Source: Spisula solida
Taxonomy: Eukaryota > Mollusca > Bivalvia > Venerida > Mactridae
NCBI GenBank assembly: GCA_947247005.1
Contig: OX365959.1
Location: forward strand, 34,492,148 to 34,556,147
Reading direction: 5' to 3'
Length of the DNA: 64,000 nt
Each line of letters opens with the position of its first letter. Positions within the stretch are counted from its first letter, which is position 1. Shown one piece after another: positions 12,922 to 27,300 of this stretch. Below the pieces are notes generated by a model, which made no database searches, was not told where the DNA came from, and saw only the letters and a list, made by a program, of their open reading frames with translations. The translations under genes and the position numbers were made by a program.

Positions 12922-13140
12922 GGGGGTATTATCCGGTATATTGCTTTGCACATGTTGGTCCGTCTGTCCCTTGGTAAACCAAATGGTTTCTGTTTAATTA
13001 CTCAAGAACATTTGACCCTAGGATCCTTAAAGTTTACATGGAAGTAGATGACCTATTGAGGTCAGTAGGTCATGGTCACTGTGACCATTAAACATTTCTG
13101 ACTATTGGGGACCAGGGCTGCCATTGGGGTATACATGTTG
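12922..13140. repeat. Dispersed repeat carrying a TGGTCACTGTGACCA palindrome
   Basis: Member of a family also seen at 23615-23760 and 26790-27125. Shared landmarks are GGTCCGTCTGTCC-type sequence, CCTAGGATC, GTAGATGACC, GGTCAGTAGGTCA and a GGTCACTGTGACC palindrome, ending in GACTATTGGGG and GGCTGCCATTGGGG. The palindrome lies at 13073-13087. Confidence 0.65.
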
Positions 13141-14204
13141 TTACTTTGTTGTACAAGCTTACTGTACAAGATGGTGACATTTGCTGACTCTTCTATCCAT
13201 ACTGTACAATGTCACATTGTGTATGTTAATGAACCATGGAGTAACTGTCTATACCACTTACAACTGTCTCAGTCGAATGCTGAGCTGCTAACAAACAAGC
13301 CAATGTTATGGTCTAGTTTTGTATGAGCTTCAACTATCAAAATACAGAAATAAAGTAGGAGTATACGTGTAAGCAGTTCTTAGCTTGACTATTCAAAGAA
13401 TTTGTAGAGCTTTTGTACTACCCCTGATGTTGGCGTATCCTCAAGTTAAAAGTTTTTTGGTAAGAAAGTTTTTAGTTGAGCGTAGATGAACAAACTTAAC
13501 ACATAGATGAGCATGATGGAAAGAATTTGCTCTGCGAAAACAGTGCGATGATATTTGCCAGAATTATGGTCCTTTGAAGTCGGGGGGCAGGGGGAAGTGA
13601 GGGTATATTAGATCGGCAACAACCCAGTTAATATAGGTCATCAACGCACACATTACACAAAGATGAACCTGTGACATTTCACAAAAGCATACTAACAAAA
13701 GTTTTAGTACAAAGTGACAACTACTGTAATGAGATTCATGTATGATACATGTAAAGTCCGGAGATATTGACTTGCTCCTGTTGATGGTAAATTCTGATAC
13801 TGGCAACAAACCGGATATCTTGTCCGAATGTCTGTATATATAACCCCCGAATGTATATTTTTATAAGTGAAGATGCTTGAGGTGTAATGCAAACACAAAT
13901 CTAAAGAACTAATATTGCACTATTTGTTTGTGGAAATTGATATATTAGTTATTAACCTACCTTGTAATATATTCATGTATAAAGGTTAGGATCAGGTCAA
14001 TATCTGTGTACTATACTAGTGATATATTCATGTATAAAGTTTGATATATTCGAGTGTCACAGGTTTACCATTACTGTACTATAATTATACAAATCCACAA
14101 TAATATTGGCACATGCATGTACATACTACTAGATGGTGCATCTTATTTGATGAAGGTGAGTTACCATATTCAGAGTTACTTTACATAATACTAACAATCT
14201 TCTT
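13141..14204. other. No recognised feature
   Basis: Region upstream of the 31-bp array and of the NKRF-like gene. It may contain a non-coding first exon or promoter of that gene, but no splice donor or core promoter can be assigned with confidence. Confidence 0.35.
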
Positions 14205-14955
14205 CATCTACTTGTCAATAAAGACTTACTCGAAAGAGATGTTTTTGCAGTCTGACTTACTCAATAATGAGGATTTTTGGAGCTGTTGTTGATCTAAGCA
14301 ATATTGATGTATCGACAATATTTTTTATCCAATCTATTATCAATTCACATTTTGAAATCTCGATACATAGGTAAATGAATGGAACCACCAAAAACCATTT
14401 TCCTGCACAGAACAGTCCCTTTGTTAAAATGGAAGTTCACAAATTGTAAAAATGGATCAAGCCTAAACTACATTGTATTTTCAAAAGCTGAATCTATACC
14501 CAACATGTACAGTTGCAATCTGACCTACTCAATAATGATGTTTTTGCTATCTGACCTACTCAATAATGATGTTTTTGCAATCCGACCTACTCAATAATGA
14601 TGTTTTTGCAATCTGACCTACTCAATAATGGTGTTTTTTGCAATCTGACCTACTCAATAATGGTGTTTTTGCAATCTGACCTACTCTATAATGGTGTATT
14701 TGCAATCTGACCTACTCAATAATGATGTTTTTGCAATCTGACCTACTCAATAATGGTGTTTTTGCAATCTGACCTACTCAATAATGATGTTTTTGCAATC
14801 TGACCTACTCAATAATGATGTTTTTGCAATCTGACCTACTCGATAATGATGTTTTTGCAATCTGACCTACTCAATAATGGTGTTTTTGCAATCTGACCTA
14901 CTCAATAATGATGTTTTTGCAGTCTGTCCCACTTAAATATGATGTTTTTGCAAGA
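14205..14955. repeat. 31-bp minisatellite, about 14 copies, just upstream of the NKRF-like coding start
   Basis: The unit reads TCTGACCTACTCAATAATG followed by RTGTTTTTGCAA. Copies are tight from about 14508 to 14930, with diverged copies on both sides (about 14205-14280 and to 14955). It ends about 100 bp before the first coding exon, so it lies in an intron or the 5' region. Confidence 0.9.
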
Positions 14956-15053
14956 GTCTGCAAGGGTGAGTTTAGTTTTTTTTGCAAAAGTTAGAACAAA
15001 CACAGGCCTGATGTATATATGAGCATGTTAATTTATTCATCCTTAGACAGAAG

Positions 15054-15366
15054 ATGGCTTATCCACCTAACAGTGCATTGAAGAGACCATATCCCGGACC
15101 ACCGTATCCCAGTCCGTATCCTCCTGGTCCATGGGACGCACCAAGACCACCAAAAGATCCGAGGATGCCGAGTCATGATACAGCCTTCTATACCAGCACA
15201 GGTTCTAACTGGGGAGAGAGTTTAAGTAATCAGTACAACTATTATACAAGTGGATACTCAAACTACACGACACCAGCGTACACTCCACCAGCGCCCAGCA
15301 ATAACACTACCTCAGCCAGTGTCGACTTTACTGATGATTACTCCGCTTTCTATGACAAAAGTACTG
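15054..15366 (+). CDS. NKRF-like coding exon 1
   Basis: Begins at the ATG after CAGAAG and encodes a Pro-, Tyr- and Ser-rich low-complexity segment (PYPGPPYPSPYPPGPW). The donor is ACTG|GTAATA, phase 1. If the donor is ignored, the frame runs on to a stop at about 15425. Confidence 0.85.
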
Positions 15367-18300
15367 GTAATACATTCGCTGGTTTTAGATACCAGTATTT
15401 TTATACCTTAAAATTTTATCATTAAGTTCTTCAAATTTATAACAAATGTGGGGTTTCATGTTTCTATGCATTGGTTGCCAATTCCAATCAGTTTGCAATA
15501 ATATGCTCTTGAACTTTAATAGCAGTACGGAAACCTCATTGTTTTTCATATGGATAATTTCAAAGTTTTAGTTTTCTTAAGACTAATTAAACCCTCACAA
15601 AACGAGTGAGCTTGTCTTCAGTCGGTCAGTATGTTGGTAACCAGACGATAACATTAGTTAGAATGAAATATTGTGATAAAACTTGATGTATTGGTAGCTT
15701 ATGTGAATATTCCACTCTTCGAAAGTGGGGGTCAAGGTCACTTGTACTAAAAATAGAAAATCAGCTTCCAGAAAATACTTCACTTCAAAAAGAATGAAAT
15801 ATTGTGATTAAACTTGATGTTGAAGTTGGTTAGAGTGAATATATCACTCTTTGAAAGTGGGGCTAGTGGGGGTCAAGGTCACTGTTTCTAAAATGGAAAA
15901 TCAGTTTCCAGAAAATAACTTTACTTAGGAATGAAATATTATGATTAAAACTTGATGTATAGATAGCTTATGTGAATATTCCACTCTTCGAAAGTAAGGC
16001 TAGTAGGGGTCATAATCACTGTCACTAAAAATAGAAAATAAGTTTCCACTTAATAACTTTTGTTAGGAACTAAGGAAGGAAATATAATGTTGAAATTTTC
16101 TGTAAGGGTAGTTTGTGTGAAGATAAAGCAGCATGTATCCAGTTGTACCTGGTTGTTTAGTTTACATGAAAAAGATAATAGAACATCTGACTGGGAAGGC
16201 AGCCCTCAACTTAACCAGCCGAGCATAGAAAATATAAAAACAACACATACCACAATTATGTAGCACACAATGACCAACTCATACTAGTACATGTATGAGA
16301 AAATGAACTTAACCGCTAAGCCAAAGTCCCAGCTATCAAGTTTTAAATTAGATGTTTTCAGCTGTTAGTTTACTTGAAAACTTGGTTTCTGTGACAAGGC
16401 GGTGATGTGGTGGTATTATTCGTCACTGTGTGGCAATTCTAGCTTATTTTAGGTCGAATGTTAAACAAGCTATTAGAACTTATATCAATCACTCTAAATA
16501 TCTCATTTCCTATCCTGTCAATCCCCACCAGAGTTATTGTACAATCATGTAATTTCAATGGGACAAAAAGTTCTCATTTTGGTGCCTCAGTAGCTTAGTG
16601 GTTAGAGCGGTTGTCGTCTAATCTGCAGTCCCAGCTTCAATTACAGGTGGAGACACTGAAATGGCTGCCATATTTCAACATAAAGCTGACTGGCAAATAA
16701 AGTTAATGCTCTGAATTTTTTAAAGGATTGGGCATTATGCCTCGGAATGAGATACATCTATGATTGCCTTGAATAGATTGATTAATTCAATCAAGCAAGT
16801 TTTCAACATTATTCAGAATGCTGGATACCTTAGTATAATGTGAATGCTGGATACCTTAGTATAATGTGAATGCTGGATACCTTAGTACAGTCAACTCTCG
16901 TTATCTCGAACTCGCTTATATCGAATTTTCCGTTATGTCGACGTTTTTTTCAAGTCCCGATTTTTCTCCTTCTTTGTCTTTATGAAATCTCGAGACCCAT
17001 CTCGAAGTTTCGGCTCGAATTTGGCTCGAATTTTTCGTTATGTCGAATTATTTTTTGGTCCCAATTAACCAATTTGCACTTTAAATCTATTGTTCATCTC
17101 GAAGTCGAGTCGAAGTCTGATCGTATTCGACTAGTGTCGAATGTTTTTCACACTCCGCCAGTCTGAAATCTTCGATTTACCTGTAATTTTCGCGCCTTCC
17201 ATTGTTGAACAAATATTTGTTTGCAACAATTTGCGCAAAACATGTCATAAAGCTTCGGGTTACGTACTAACATCAATAAACATGTCATCTCGAACAATTG
17301 TTTGTAAAAATAATAATTAAAATAAAATGCATTTTCTCGAGGAGGAATACATGTACATAAATATCACAACAAGCAATTCTCACGAATATGTCACTCTTAC
17401 GACCGTAACAATATGGCGGCGTAAAATGACAGAAACTGGAAAACTTGCAACTTCGATGCCGAAAATTCTATCTCGAATTTTCGTTATGTCGAAGTAATTT
17501 CCACGGTCCCGTGAAATTCGAGATAACGAGAGTTGACTGTATAATGTGAATGCTGGATACCTTAGTATAATGTGAATGCTGGATACCTTAGTATAATGGT
17601 CTTATACCAGTAATGATACAATAAATCAATCTAATTTTTGTTTCAACAAAGTAAGTGCTGTGACACTGCTTTCTGTAAAGCTTTAAAAACACTTTAGACA
17701 CAATTGCGCCATTTCTCCTGCAGTGGAGTTGCTTGATGAAAATAATTATGACATTTATAAAACATTCACATAACATTATTTCTTTAATAATAATCAATTC
17801 CAACATTTGATTATTTAGCTCCAAGTTATAATTCGAGTACCAGTGGTTATCAGCGTGGAGGGTCACCGAGAGGTGGGAGCCAGCGTGGTGGTTCGGGGTT
17901 CAATAGAGGAGGAGCCAACAACAATAGAGGGTCCAATACTGGCAACAGTTTCAGGGGTCGAGGTGGATCTTCAAACCAATCTGATCAAAGCAGAGGAGGC
18001 GGTCAGCAAAGAAGGGGCGGCAACCAACCTGGTGGCAGGGGTCAAAATAGGGGACGAGGGAGGGGACAGAGAGGTAATTTGATCCTTTGACACTGATGTA
18101 TGAAATTGACTTGTTAATATTTTTGTTGGTATAAATACTACAAAATGACTAATCTGAAATTTATCTATCTGCCTCGCATTAGTAGTAAATATCAGATAAG
18201 TAAATTGAGCATTAACAAAGAATGAAAAAAATACTGCCCTAGAGTAGACAACTATGTTGGTCTAGAGTTGTGGAACATTCAGCGGTGACTGGAATACTAG

Positions 18301-21300
18301 TGGAGGTATTTTAAACAATACAAATTTACAAAATCTTCTAGAAAACATGCAAAATGAATAATGCTGTTTCTCAACACTAGTTATATTTGGTGAACTAATT
18401 CACCTTACCATTGTTATATTTGGTGAACTAATTCACCTTACCATTGTTATATTTGGTGAACTATTTTACCTTACCAGTTTTCCTAGAGAAAAATATGAAT
18501 TCGTTTGAAATATTCAGAAATTATAAATATTATTTCATAAGTTCATAAGATTTGCCTTCAATTTGATTTGCCGTCTTATCTGAAACAAGGGAGATAAATA
18601 ATATAGATGAGGGAACTTATTATTAACAATCTGAATCCCGATGTCATACTGTTTCAGGTATGCCACCTAATTCATTCAACAATGCACGTGGCAGGGGTAG
18701 GGGAGGTAATAAGCCAACCAATAACGCAGTTGTACCCCCTGTTCATACACTGGCGAAAGCAAAACCAGCGATACTTGATATAGAAAGTATGTCTTTAGCT
18801 GAAAAGGTAAGAATTGATCATAAGGTACTGTTATTTACGAAAAAGGAAGCATGATAACTGCTAATGTAGTGTAAAATCATTAATTTTCGCGGCTATTAAA
18901 GTTCGTGGATTATAGTAAAATGGTAATTTAGTGGTTTATTGAATTCATGGGAGTTCAAATATTGAAAGAAAAATCTCCTGTTACGTTTCTTTGGGGAATT
19001 TGATTTTGTGATCTAGTTCATCTACGAAATCAACGAAAATTAATCCACCGTGAATATTAATAACTTTACAGTATCTTAAAAGTTTTATTATCAAATGAAA
19101 TGGTGATTTTATTGATCAGAAGACTATTTGCTTGTTGATATGGTAATACATACTGAAACACGTTGATATTTGTTGGGGGGATTTATGGATAACCAAATAA
19201 AATCCTACAAACATGTTCAAAGCAGGGGTAGTTACCCAATACCCTATGATTCGATGTACAGTTAGCATAGTTGATAGAACACTCGTTCATGAACTGATCA
19301 GGGTCGGGGTCGGGCAGGTTAATTGTTTCATTGGCAGTGGCTATGGTTGTATCTAATTCTTCAACATGTGGAGAAATTGTCCATTTCTTGCCAAAACTGT
19401 TGAAAAAAAACATGATTATAAAACCAAGGACACAAACTTGTTCTTTTTTGGTCTCTAAAAGTCTGAGCTGTTGTTGTAAATTATTGTTTGTGATTTTTCT
19501 ATTGCAGTTACACAGATTTTGTTTGTTTTTACGTAGTGATAATGCCATCAAGGTGAATTATATACAGACAATAATGAATGGTATAACCAGCTCTAAGCTC
19601 AGGCTTACGGTATGATCAGGGATTTCCCTTACACTTCTTTGTTTCTACTTTATACTAATTTATTCAAGGTCGAATGGGAAACAAGTTTTTACAACTTATT
19701 AATCTCTCTTGACCCCTCATTCCTGATGTTATCCATTGACGCAAGGGTATGAGGAAGGAAAGCCAGTTTCCCTTTTTTGCTAATCGTCTAGCAAGGGAAT
19801 TACTAGTGCTATTTTTATTTTGTCTTTGGTATGGCACGGCCGAGGATCTAACCCGAGACCTCCCACACTCAAAGTGGACACTCAACCACTTGGATATCGA
19901 GGAGTCTCTTATAAAGTTAACATGTTTATGGAAAGTTTGACTTATATATAACATATTGGGTCAAACACTTTGAAACAAGCATTTTGAGGTGCAGTCAAAT
20001 CTCGTTATCTCAAATATCTTTGGACTGTAAAATTACTTTGACACAACCAAAATACAATCAGGCTTCAATCAGACTTTATGTTAAACAATAAATTTAAGGT
20101 GCCAATTAGTTAATCGGGACCTCAAAAATAGGTTGAGGAAATGAAAAACTTCGAGATAAGTGTAGGTGAAAAGACTTTATATTGATAAAGAAGGGAAAAA
20201 ATAGGGACTTAAACAAAACTTCGACATAACGAAAAATTTGATATAAGCGAGTCTAAATAACGATAACATGTATCATACATACTGTATATTGCAGGCTTCG
20301 TACGACTCGGAGGAGTTAACACGTAAAGATGGGAAGACTATGTATACTGGTGTACTTAAACTCGATGATGTGTTTCTTGCTCGTGCTGTGAAGCCCAATA
20401 AAAAGGAGTTAAAACAGAAAGTGTTCAAGAAAGCCTATGATGTGTTGTTGACCTTGACGGTCGCTGAGATCTACAATCTGGTTGATCCAGGTCCGGATGT
20501 AATCAGGTAACTCTATTACGTCTCTCTCCCACATGACTCTTGTTTTTGTATATGCTGAAGTTGTAAAAACATGTTTGGCCCTTGATAAGAGGTTAAATAT
20601 TATCAAATCAAAATTAAACATATTTTTTCGTAAAGGCAAATGCTATGTTTTTTTAGTCCCCTACCGGTTTTTGACCGGAGGGGACTATAGGTTTGCCCTC
20701 CGTCCGTCAGTCAGTTGGTCGGTCGGTCAGTCCGTCAAAAAATCTGGATCCTGACACAACTCAAACAGTTTCCAAGCTAAGTTTATGAAACTTCATATGT
20801 GGATAGGGGGCAATAAGGGGATTATGCACGTCTAAAAAAATTTTGATTCTGACCAAAATTGTGGATGCTATGGCAACGGGACATTGAAAATGGCTTCAAA
20901 CCGGTAGGGGACTTCTGTATTGCTTGCAATTCTTAATTACTTGTTTAATGAAATATTTCACTCATGGCATGTTATTGTGTTGGCCATGGTCCTGGCTACT
21001 GAGCTGTATTTGTAACACAGCAATCCGGGTTTAATTCCTGGTCTCAGTAAGGACAAACCCTTCCATTAAAATTTGACAACTATGTTGATTTTCCTGCACA
21101 TGCGAAGAAGTTGTGGGTTCCTTTTTTTTTACTCTTTATCAATGATACAGTTACCTGTGGGCCAATGTATATAACCAAAAAATTGTAGAGAACTGGTGTT
21201 AAACCTGATGAACATTAAACGAAGGAATTCAGTGTGATTTCAGTGATTTTTTGGGGCTATTTTTAGGGCCGAATACAGGCACCTTCCCCTAGCAAAATAA

Positions 21301-24300
21301 CCTCCATTTTTCCCAAAAAATCATTATTTTTCCCAAAAAGTATGCATATTTTCCCCCTTTTATGCTCGCTGGTTTCAAAGCAACTACAGTATAGCTGTTT
21401 TAAAGTCAAAACAACAGATTTTCAAACTTGCAAAAGTCGTTGCCACATGTGACTAGAGTATTATCAGTAGAAAATAGCAAAATATGAACACTTTAAACCA
21501 AAACAATCTTTTTAAAGAATTCCCAATTTGGCGAATTGGCGCGCTAAAATTTCCCAATTTAAAAGGCACAGGCTGTTCAATTTTGTTCAAGAAAAAGCAC
21601 TGAATGATTTTATTTATTTTTAAGGGAAGAAGTAGAAAAACATCTACTTTCTCTCGAAGAAGAACGGAAGAATGTTAAAGTTGAAAAAGATGCTAGCCGT
21701 GCTGAAGCTATGTCTCTAGTAGAAGCCGACTCAGAGTCTACACTGGCTCAGCTTATCAATGCACTAATGGTGAGTAGTTAGATGCTCAGGGATTTTTTAT
21801 GCCCACCTGTTCGTCCGTTCGTCCCTCCGTCCAGACGCACCCACTTGATGTTGTGGGGTGTGGAACAATAGGCTATATTTAGATTCTATTCATTCCGTTG
21901 CTTACAGGGTGCAAAATGTTGCTTATGGGGTTTTACAAACAAAAGAAAGAACAACAGAAAACCCCACAACCTCAAGTCAGTGAGTCTGTCCGTCCGTCCT
22001 GATTAACACAAATTGACAGCTTCTTCTAGCATTATTATGGCTTGCTACAAAGCTTTCATACTTGCATGGATGTTGTATATGAACACTCTCCACGTCTGTA
22101 TCACCTGACCCCATTTTGACCTTCACCTTGACCTAATTTTGGACTTAGACTTATTAAGCGTCTAATTCTTGGTTAACCCAAATTGACCCTTTCGTTTTAC
22201 ATCGTTTCCATCATGGCGTTGCCTTAAAACTTTGCATACTTGTTTACCATCATAAGCCCCTACATTATCAAAGCCATGTAACACTATCCAACATTATTAC
22301 AGAATTATGGCCCCTGATTGACTTAGCTTTTTATGGGCAAGGCTTTCATGGGGGCATAAGCTTTTTTGAGTACAGTTTTGTTTTTGCTGAATTGAGAAAA
22401 GACTCAGGCCTTTTTGTTTTATGAAAATTTAATTCTCAAAATGGTGAAAATGTAGGCGCAGAAACTTTTCAAATTGTGATCAACTTGGCACAATAAATCA
22501 CCAAATTGTGAAATAATTTTTTTCTGATGTTATCTCAATTTTTGTCCACTTGTCCCAAACGCAAATGTATCTATGATATAATTCTTCATATCAAGTCTAG
22601 TACAGTAATATATGATTTTTATCTGTGTTTGGTTTGTTTGGGTCTTTGTAGTGAAGTTTATTCAGGCCTAGACACTAAATATTTTGGCCACTGGTCCGAC
22701 AGGGCAAAAGCGCCCAATTTGTAAATAGGACAGTTACTGGTCCTTCAGAATTTTCACTGGTCCTTCTGGATTTTCACTGGTCTCGGACCAGTGGACCAGT
22801 GTTAGTGTCGAGCCCTGTTATTTTACAAAACCAAGATGCCAATTCTAATTGTGAAGGGGCCTGTAGGAAATTGTGAAGGGGCCTTGTTCATGCCCCTATA
22901 GTGCAAAAAAGCCGTGCAATGTTAGGCATGTACAGCTATGTCTGTAGTTTGTGGGCACTCCTGAATCTCATCCGGCAAAAAGATATTTCCTGCTCAACTC
23001 AACTTAGTATGTTTTAATGTACTATAAATTTTACCTCTCCAGAGCAACAACCTCTGTACATTCATCATTGGCCAAATTGTGTGTTTCCCATAGGGTGTTC
23101 CTCTAGACAGGTTGTATTGTTAAAAGACGTAAATGACTACCGGTATGTGAAATATGAGGGGGTATCAATAATGTAGTGCACTGGCTCATTCATTTTGATA
23201 TGCGTAATGCGCTTTAATTATTGGCTTTCCCATCTTAAACTTTATTCAATTCTGTACTAACAATGTGATAGTGTGTTTTTAAGATGACCGACAGCCACCC
23301 AGCTCACTTTTTGGACGGCACGATCCCATCCAACATCAAAACACCTGCCATGTTTTGGTCACCATGGTGCCATGGTCAAATCCACTGATGATATACAGCC
23401 TTGTACATATCAATTATGCCATAATATGAAGCACGGTCGACAATAACACATGTGTCCTCGAATCGACACCCTTGATCTTCATTTTGGGTAATATTACATT
23501 ATCACAAGGCACCCAATTGGTGCTAGAGACAGATGTGTATTGATTTTAATATTCATCCTGGGTATACTCAGCAACATGTTATATGCGATAAAAAATTGCA
23601 AATCAATTCAGAATAAGTTGACATAGAGGTTAGTAATCAATATTAGATGACCTCTATTGATTTGTAGGTCAGTAGGTTGAAGGTCAAGGTCACTGTGACC
23701 TTTACCATTTTTGACTTTTGGGCTGCCATTGGGGCATATATATTTTACAAACATCTCTTCTTATGTTGTAGACAATGAAGACCATGCCGGACAATCCCAT
23801 CTCTGTAATAGAGCAGGCATCGTCCCAGGCACATAATGTCATCCGACCAGAATACAAGTTTGAGACCACGAGATTAGCTAATAATCGTCCATACACAATG
23901 GGAAAGATTATATTAGGTCCACTGGTGATTGGTCGCGGTGGAGGATGTACCAAGAAATTGTCTAAACATGACACGTATACCAAGACACTGGAACGATTAA
24001 AAACCAAACCGATGTCAGAATTGTTAGAATCAGTAGCGCCAGAAAAGGTGCCTGAAGTTGTAAGTATTCTCTTGAAATTTCAAGGGTCAAAACCCTGAGT
24101 CAAATGGAACCCCTGGTCTAGGTCAATATTGATCCTAAAGGGGATTCATAGGGGTTAAGGTAAGCATTGAACCTCTGGGGTCAAGGTTAAATTAAAGTTT
24201 ACCATATAGGTCACGGTCAATATTTATATTCCGGGCTCCACTCCCCACCTCTGTTGCTGGTTGCGGTACTGTAAAAGAACCAGGGACTCACTACCTTTGT

Positions 24301-27300
24301 TTGCAAAGATTTGAGTTGTTTGTGTTGTTATAAAGGGACATGCCCAGAAACTGGATAGTCTTGCTTTGCATACAACAAAATTGCGTTTATTACTTGTAAA
24401 ACAAACTATTACCGAAAAGTCAAAGAAGAATTTGACTTAAAAATTTACTCTATATCGATTTGAATATCTTTACAAACAACCTCCATCAGTCTATGTCTCT
24501 ATTTCCAGACTATTCTAAATCTAAGTGGTGTAGTGAACCAGAAAGCAACAGAGTTGAGTCTAGAGACACGGTTTACGGAAATGATTCAGAAAGTCGGGAC
24601 TATGCTGCTTAAAGACAACATCAGTAACTCCACTATAAACCAGATGGACTGTGCAGCCATGCAGAACGGTATTACACCGATGCTGATTCTGAGGAATGAT
24701 CCGAAAATCACCGAAAGTAACATCATACAATGTGAACTCTATATGGAGAAAATATTCATTGCTTCAGGTAAGAATGATGAGGTTTGTGTAACTGTTAAGA
24801 TATTTTCCCACATTAACAGGGTTCCCACAGTCAGGGAAATGTCAGGGGGAAATATTAATTTTTTCAAGGTCAGGGAAAAGTCAGGGAATTTTAAAATTAG
24901 AGAAATCTGAGAATTGAGCAAAAGTCATGGAAAAGTCAGGGAATTCTTTATTTTAGCAGTCAAATAACTATACCTACGTATGAAGAAAGAAAATATCCAA
25001 CTAAAATCCTCATTCGATCAGGACAGTTATAAATTTGATTAACTATGTCATTCATCAGCCCTAGAACTGTTCGCTTAAACTTTTAATATAAAGCTAATAT
25101 AGCTCGTTGTGCAAAGTGTCAGGAATTAAATGTTGGATGATTTCGCAAGAGTTATGGTCCCTTGTGTAATAGATCTACATTGTATTTTGTGTCAAAAAGA
25201 CAAAACATTCTTGTCTATATAATTATTCATATTTATTCATGTGATAACATGTTAATAATCTAGTTTGATAGTGACTTATAGGTCCATTGGGCCGGGTGTA
25301 TTTATTATATGTTTGTTGTACATATATACACGGGTCACTTTATACACAATATACTTACTTATTTATTCAAAGCTGAAGGTGTATCAAAGAGGGATAGTAT
25401 GACTAAAGTGTATGCTGCAGCATGGGAGGTACTGACTACAACCAGTGTCAGCAATGTGATCACTAATCATAGATGTATCACGGAGGAGGAGATGAATGAA
25501 CCAAATCTAGATATCATTGTCAAAGGATCAGGTATAAATACCAGTGATTTGTTTTGGCTATTTTTAGGGCCGAATACAGGCACTTTCCCTTAGCATAAAT
25601 AACCTTCAATTTCCCCAAACATTTCCTAATTTTCATGGGTGAAAGTTTTCCGTTTTATGACGGATTTCCGTATTTTAGACATGTCCCAAGACCGTTTTTC
25701 CAAATCGCGTAAATCCGTCGTAAAAATTTGAGGGGGGGGGGGTATGCCGACTTTTGCTAGCCCGACCGCGGTATTCGTAATTGTTTTAGACCGTATTGGT
25801 TTTCCTGTGCTGAAATGAAACGACCGTTCTGATTGGCCGATGAAGTTACCTCTACATGTATCCTTGTAATTCCTTGAACCAATCACGGCACTCGATCTTT
25901 CCGCTATTCGGGTATTCAGTACCAGTTAGTAAGACATTTTGTCGTCAAATCGAAAGTGGAATTTCATATTTTTCAAACGCAATTAAGCGCGTGAGAGAAG
26001 TATGTCAGGAATAATTGGCGATCGGGAAACAGTTGAAATACATTTGCGAATCGGATACGAGCGTGACAAAGCTTTGAATGGTTGAATTAAAAAGAAATTA
26101 GGTACAGTACAGCGCCGTTCTTTCTCTGAAAATTGTAATATTTTGTTGCTGCAAATTTGTTCAATAAAAGCCTCTTGACAATATAAATGGGGACTTTTAG
26201 TTTACACAGCATTGTATGTGTGTGTGTGGTGTTGGTGAACACACAGTGTTATTTGTAGCAGTTACAAACATGATAATAAATGGTCAGTCAGTACTGGATC
26301 TATAGAGGTACTCCCAGACATTTTATACTTCCATGTCATGATGATTCAAAGAAGCCAATTCATTTCATGTCAATATATGGGGAATGACATGCCAAAAATA
26401 TCCGCTTTAGATTCCTGGGCTATTGAGAAAATTTGTATTTTTTCAACATGATTCAGAAGGCCTACTTGCTGAACAGGGACCTTCTTCTTCCCACTCTGGG
26501 GCAATATTGTACTTTATATTTACAAAATCGTGTGAGCGACGCACAAGTATTGACAGTGAAGAGTTAAAAAGGTTAAAGACGACATAGCACAATTCAGAAA
26601 TTAAATAAAAACATGATTTTCTTTCTTACCAAGTTGTAATGAATAAGGATTACAATTATTATTCCACAAGTGTCCCAGTGTGTATATGTTATCCTTTAAT
26701 GGGCCTGATATATCCTGAATGTTTTGTAAGTAAACTGACAAAAAGAGTGACTACATACACTGTTTCTCCTATAGTAGATCTAATATTATTATGCTGCCAT
26801 TAGGGGGTATATTTAATAATGGAAGAACACTTTGTCCTAGGATCTTCAAACTTTCCATGGAGGTTGGTTATCAACAGTAGACGGACCCTATTGATCAGTA
26901 GGTTTAACATCAAGGTCACTGTGACCTTTGCCATTTCTGACTATTCAAATGGTTTCCGTTCAATAACACAAGGACACTTTGTCCTAGGATCTTACAACTT
27001 TACATAGAGGTTAGTCATCAACAGTAGATGACCCCTATTGATTTTGAGGTTAGTAGGTCAAAGGTCAAGGTCACTGACCTTAACTATTTCTGACTATTGG
27101 GGCATACATGTTTTACAAACATCTCTTGTTTACTTTTAAGTTTATATTGAAAATTGTGATTTACCTGAAGCAGAGTCGTTGTCTTGCTTGCAAAAATATA
27201 TAAGCACAATTTTAACCAAATATAGCCCTTAGTGATACTTACTTAATTAATCTAAAACTAAAACTAAAACTAAAAAATGGTATAATTTTAGTTCATTATC

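Noticed and set aside
16583..16660. Functional tRNA gene
   Set aside because: A box is good but the B box is decayed and the anticodon arm does not form properly; it is best explained as a SINE head in an intron.
19183..19615. Overlapping ORFs of 122 and 94 codons on opposite strands
   Set aside because: They lie in intron 3 of the NKRF-like gene between a MITE and a SINE, and neither resembles a protein family.
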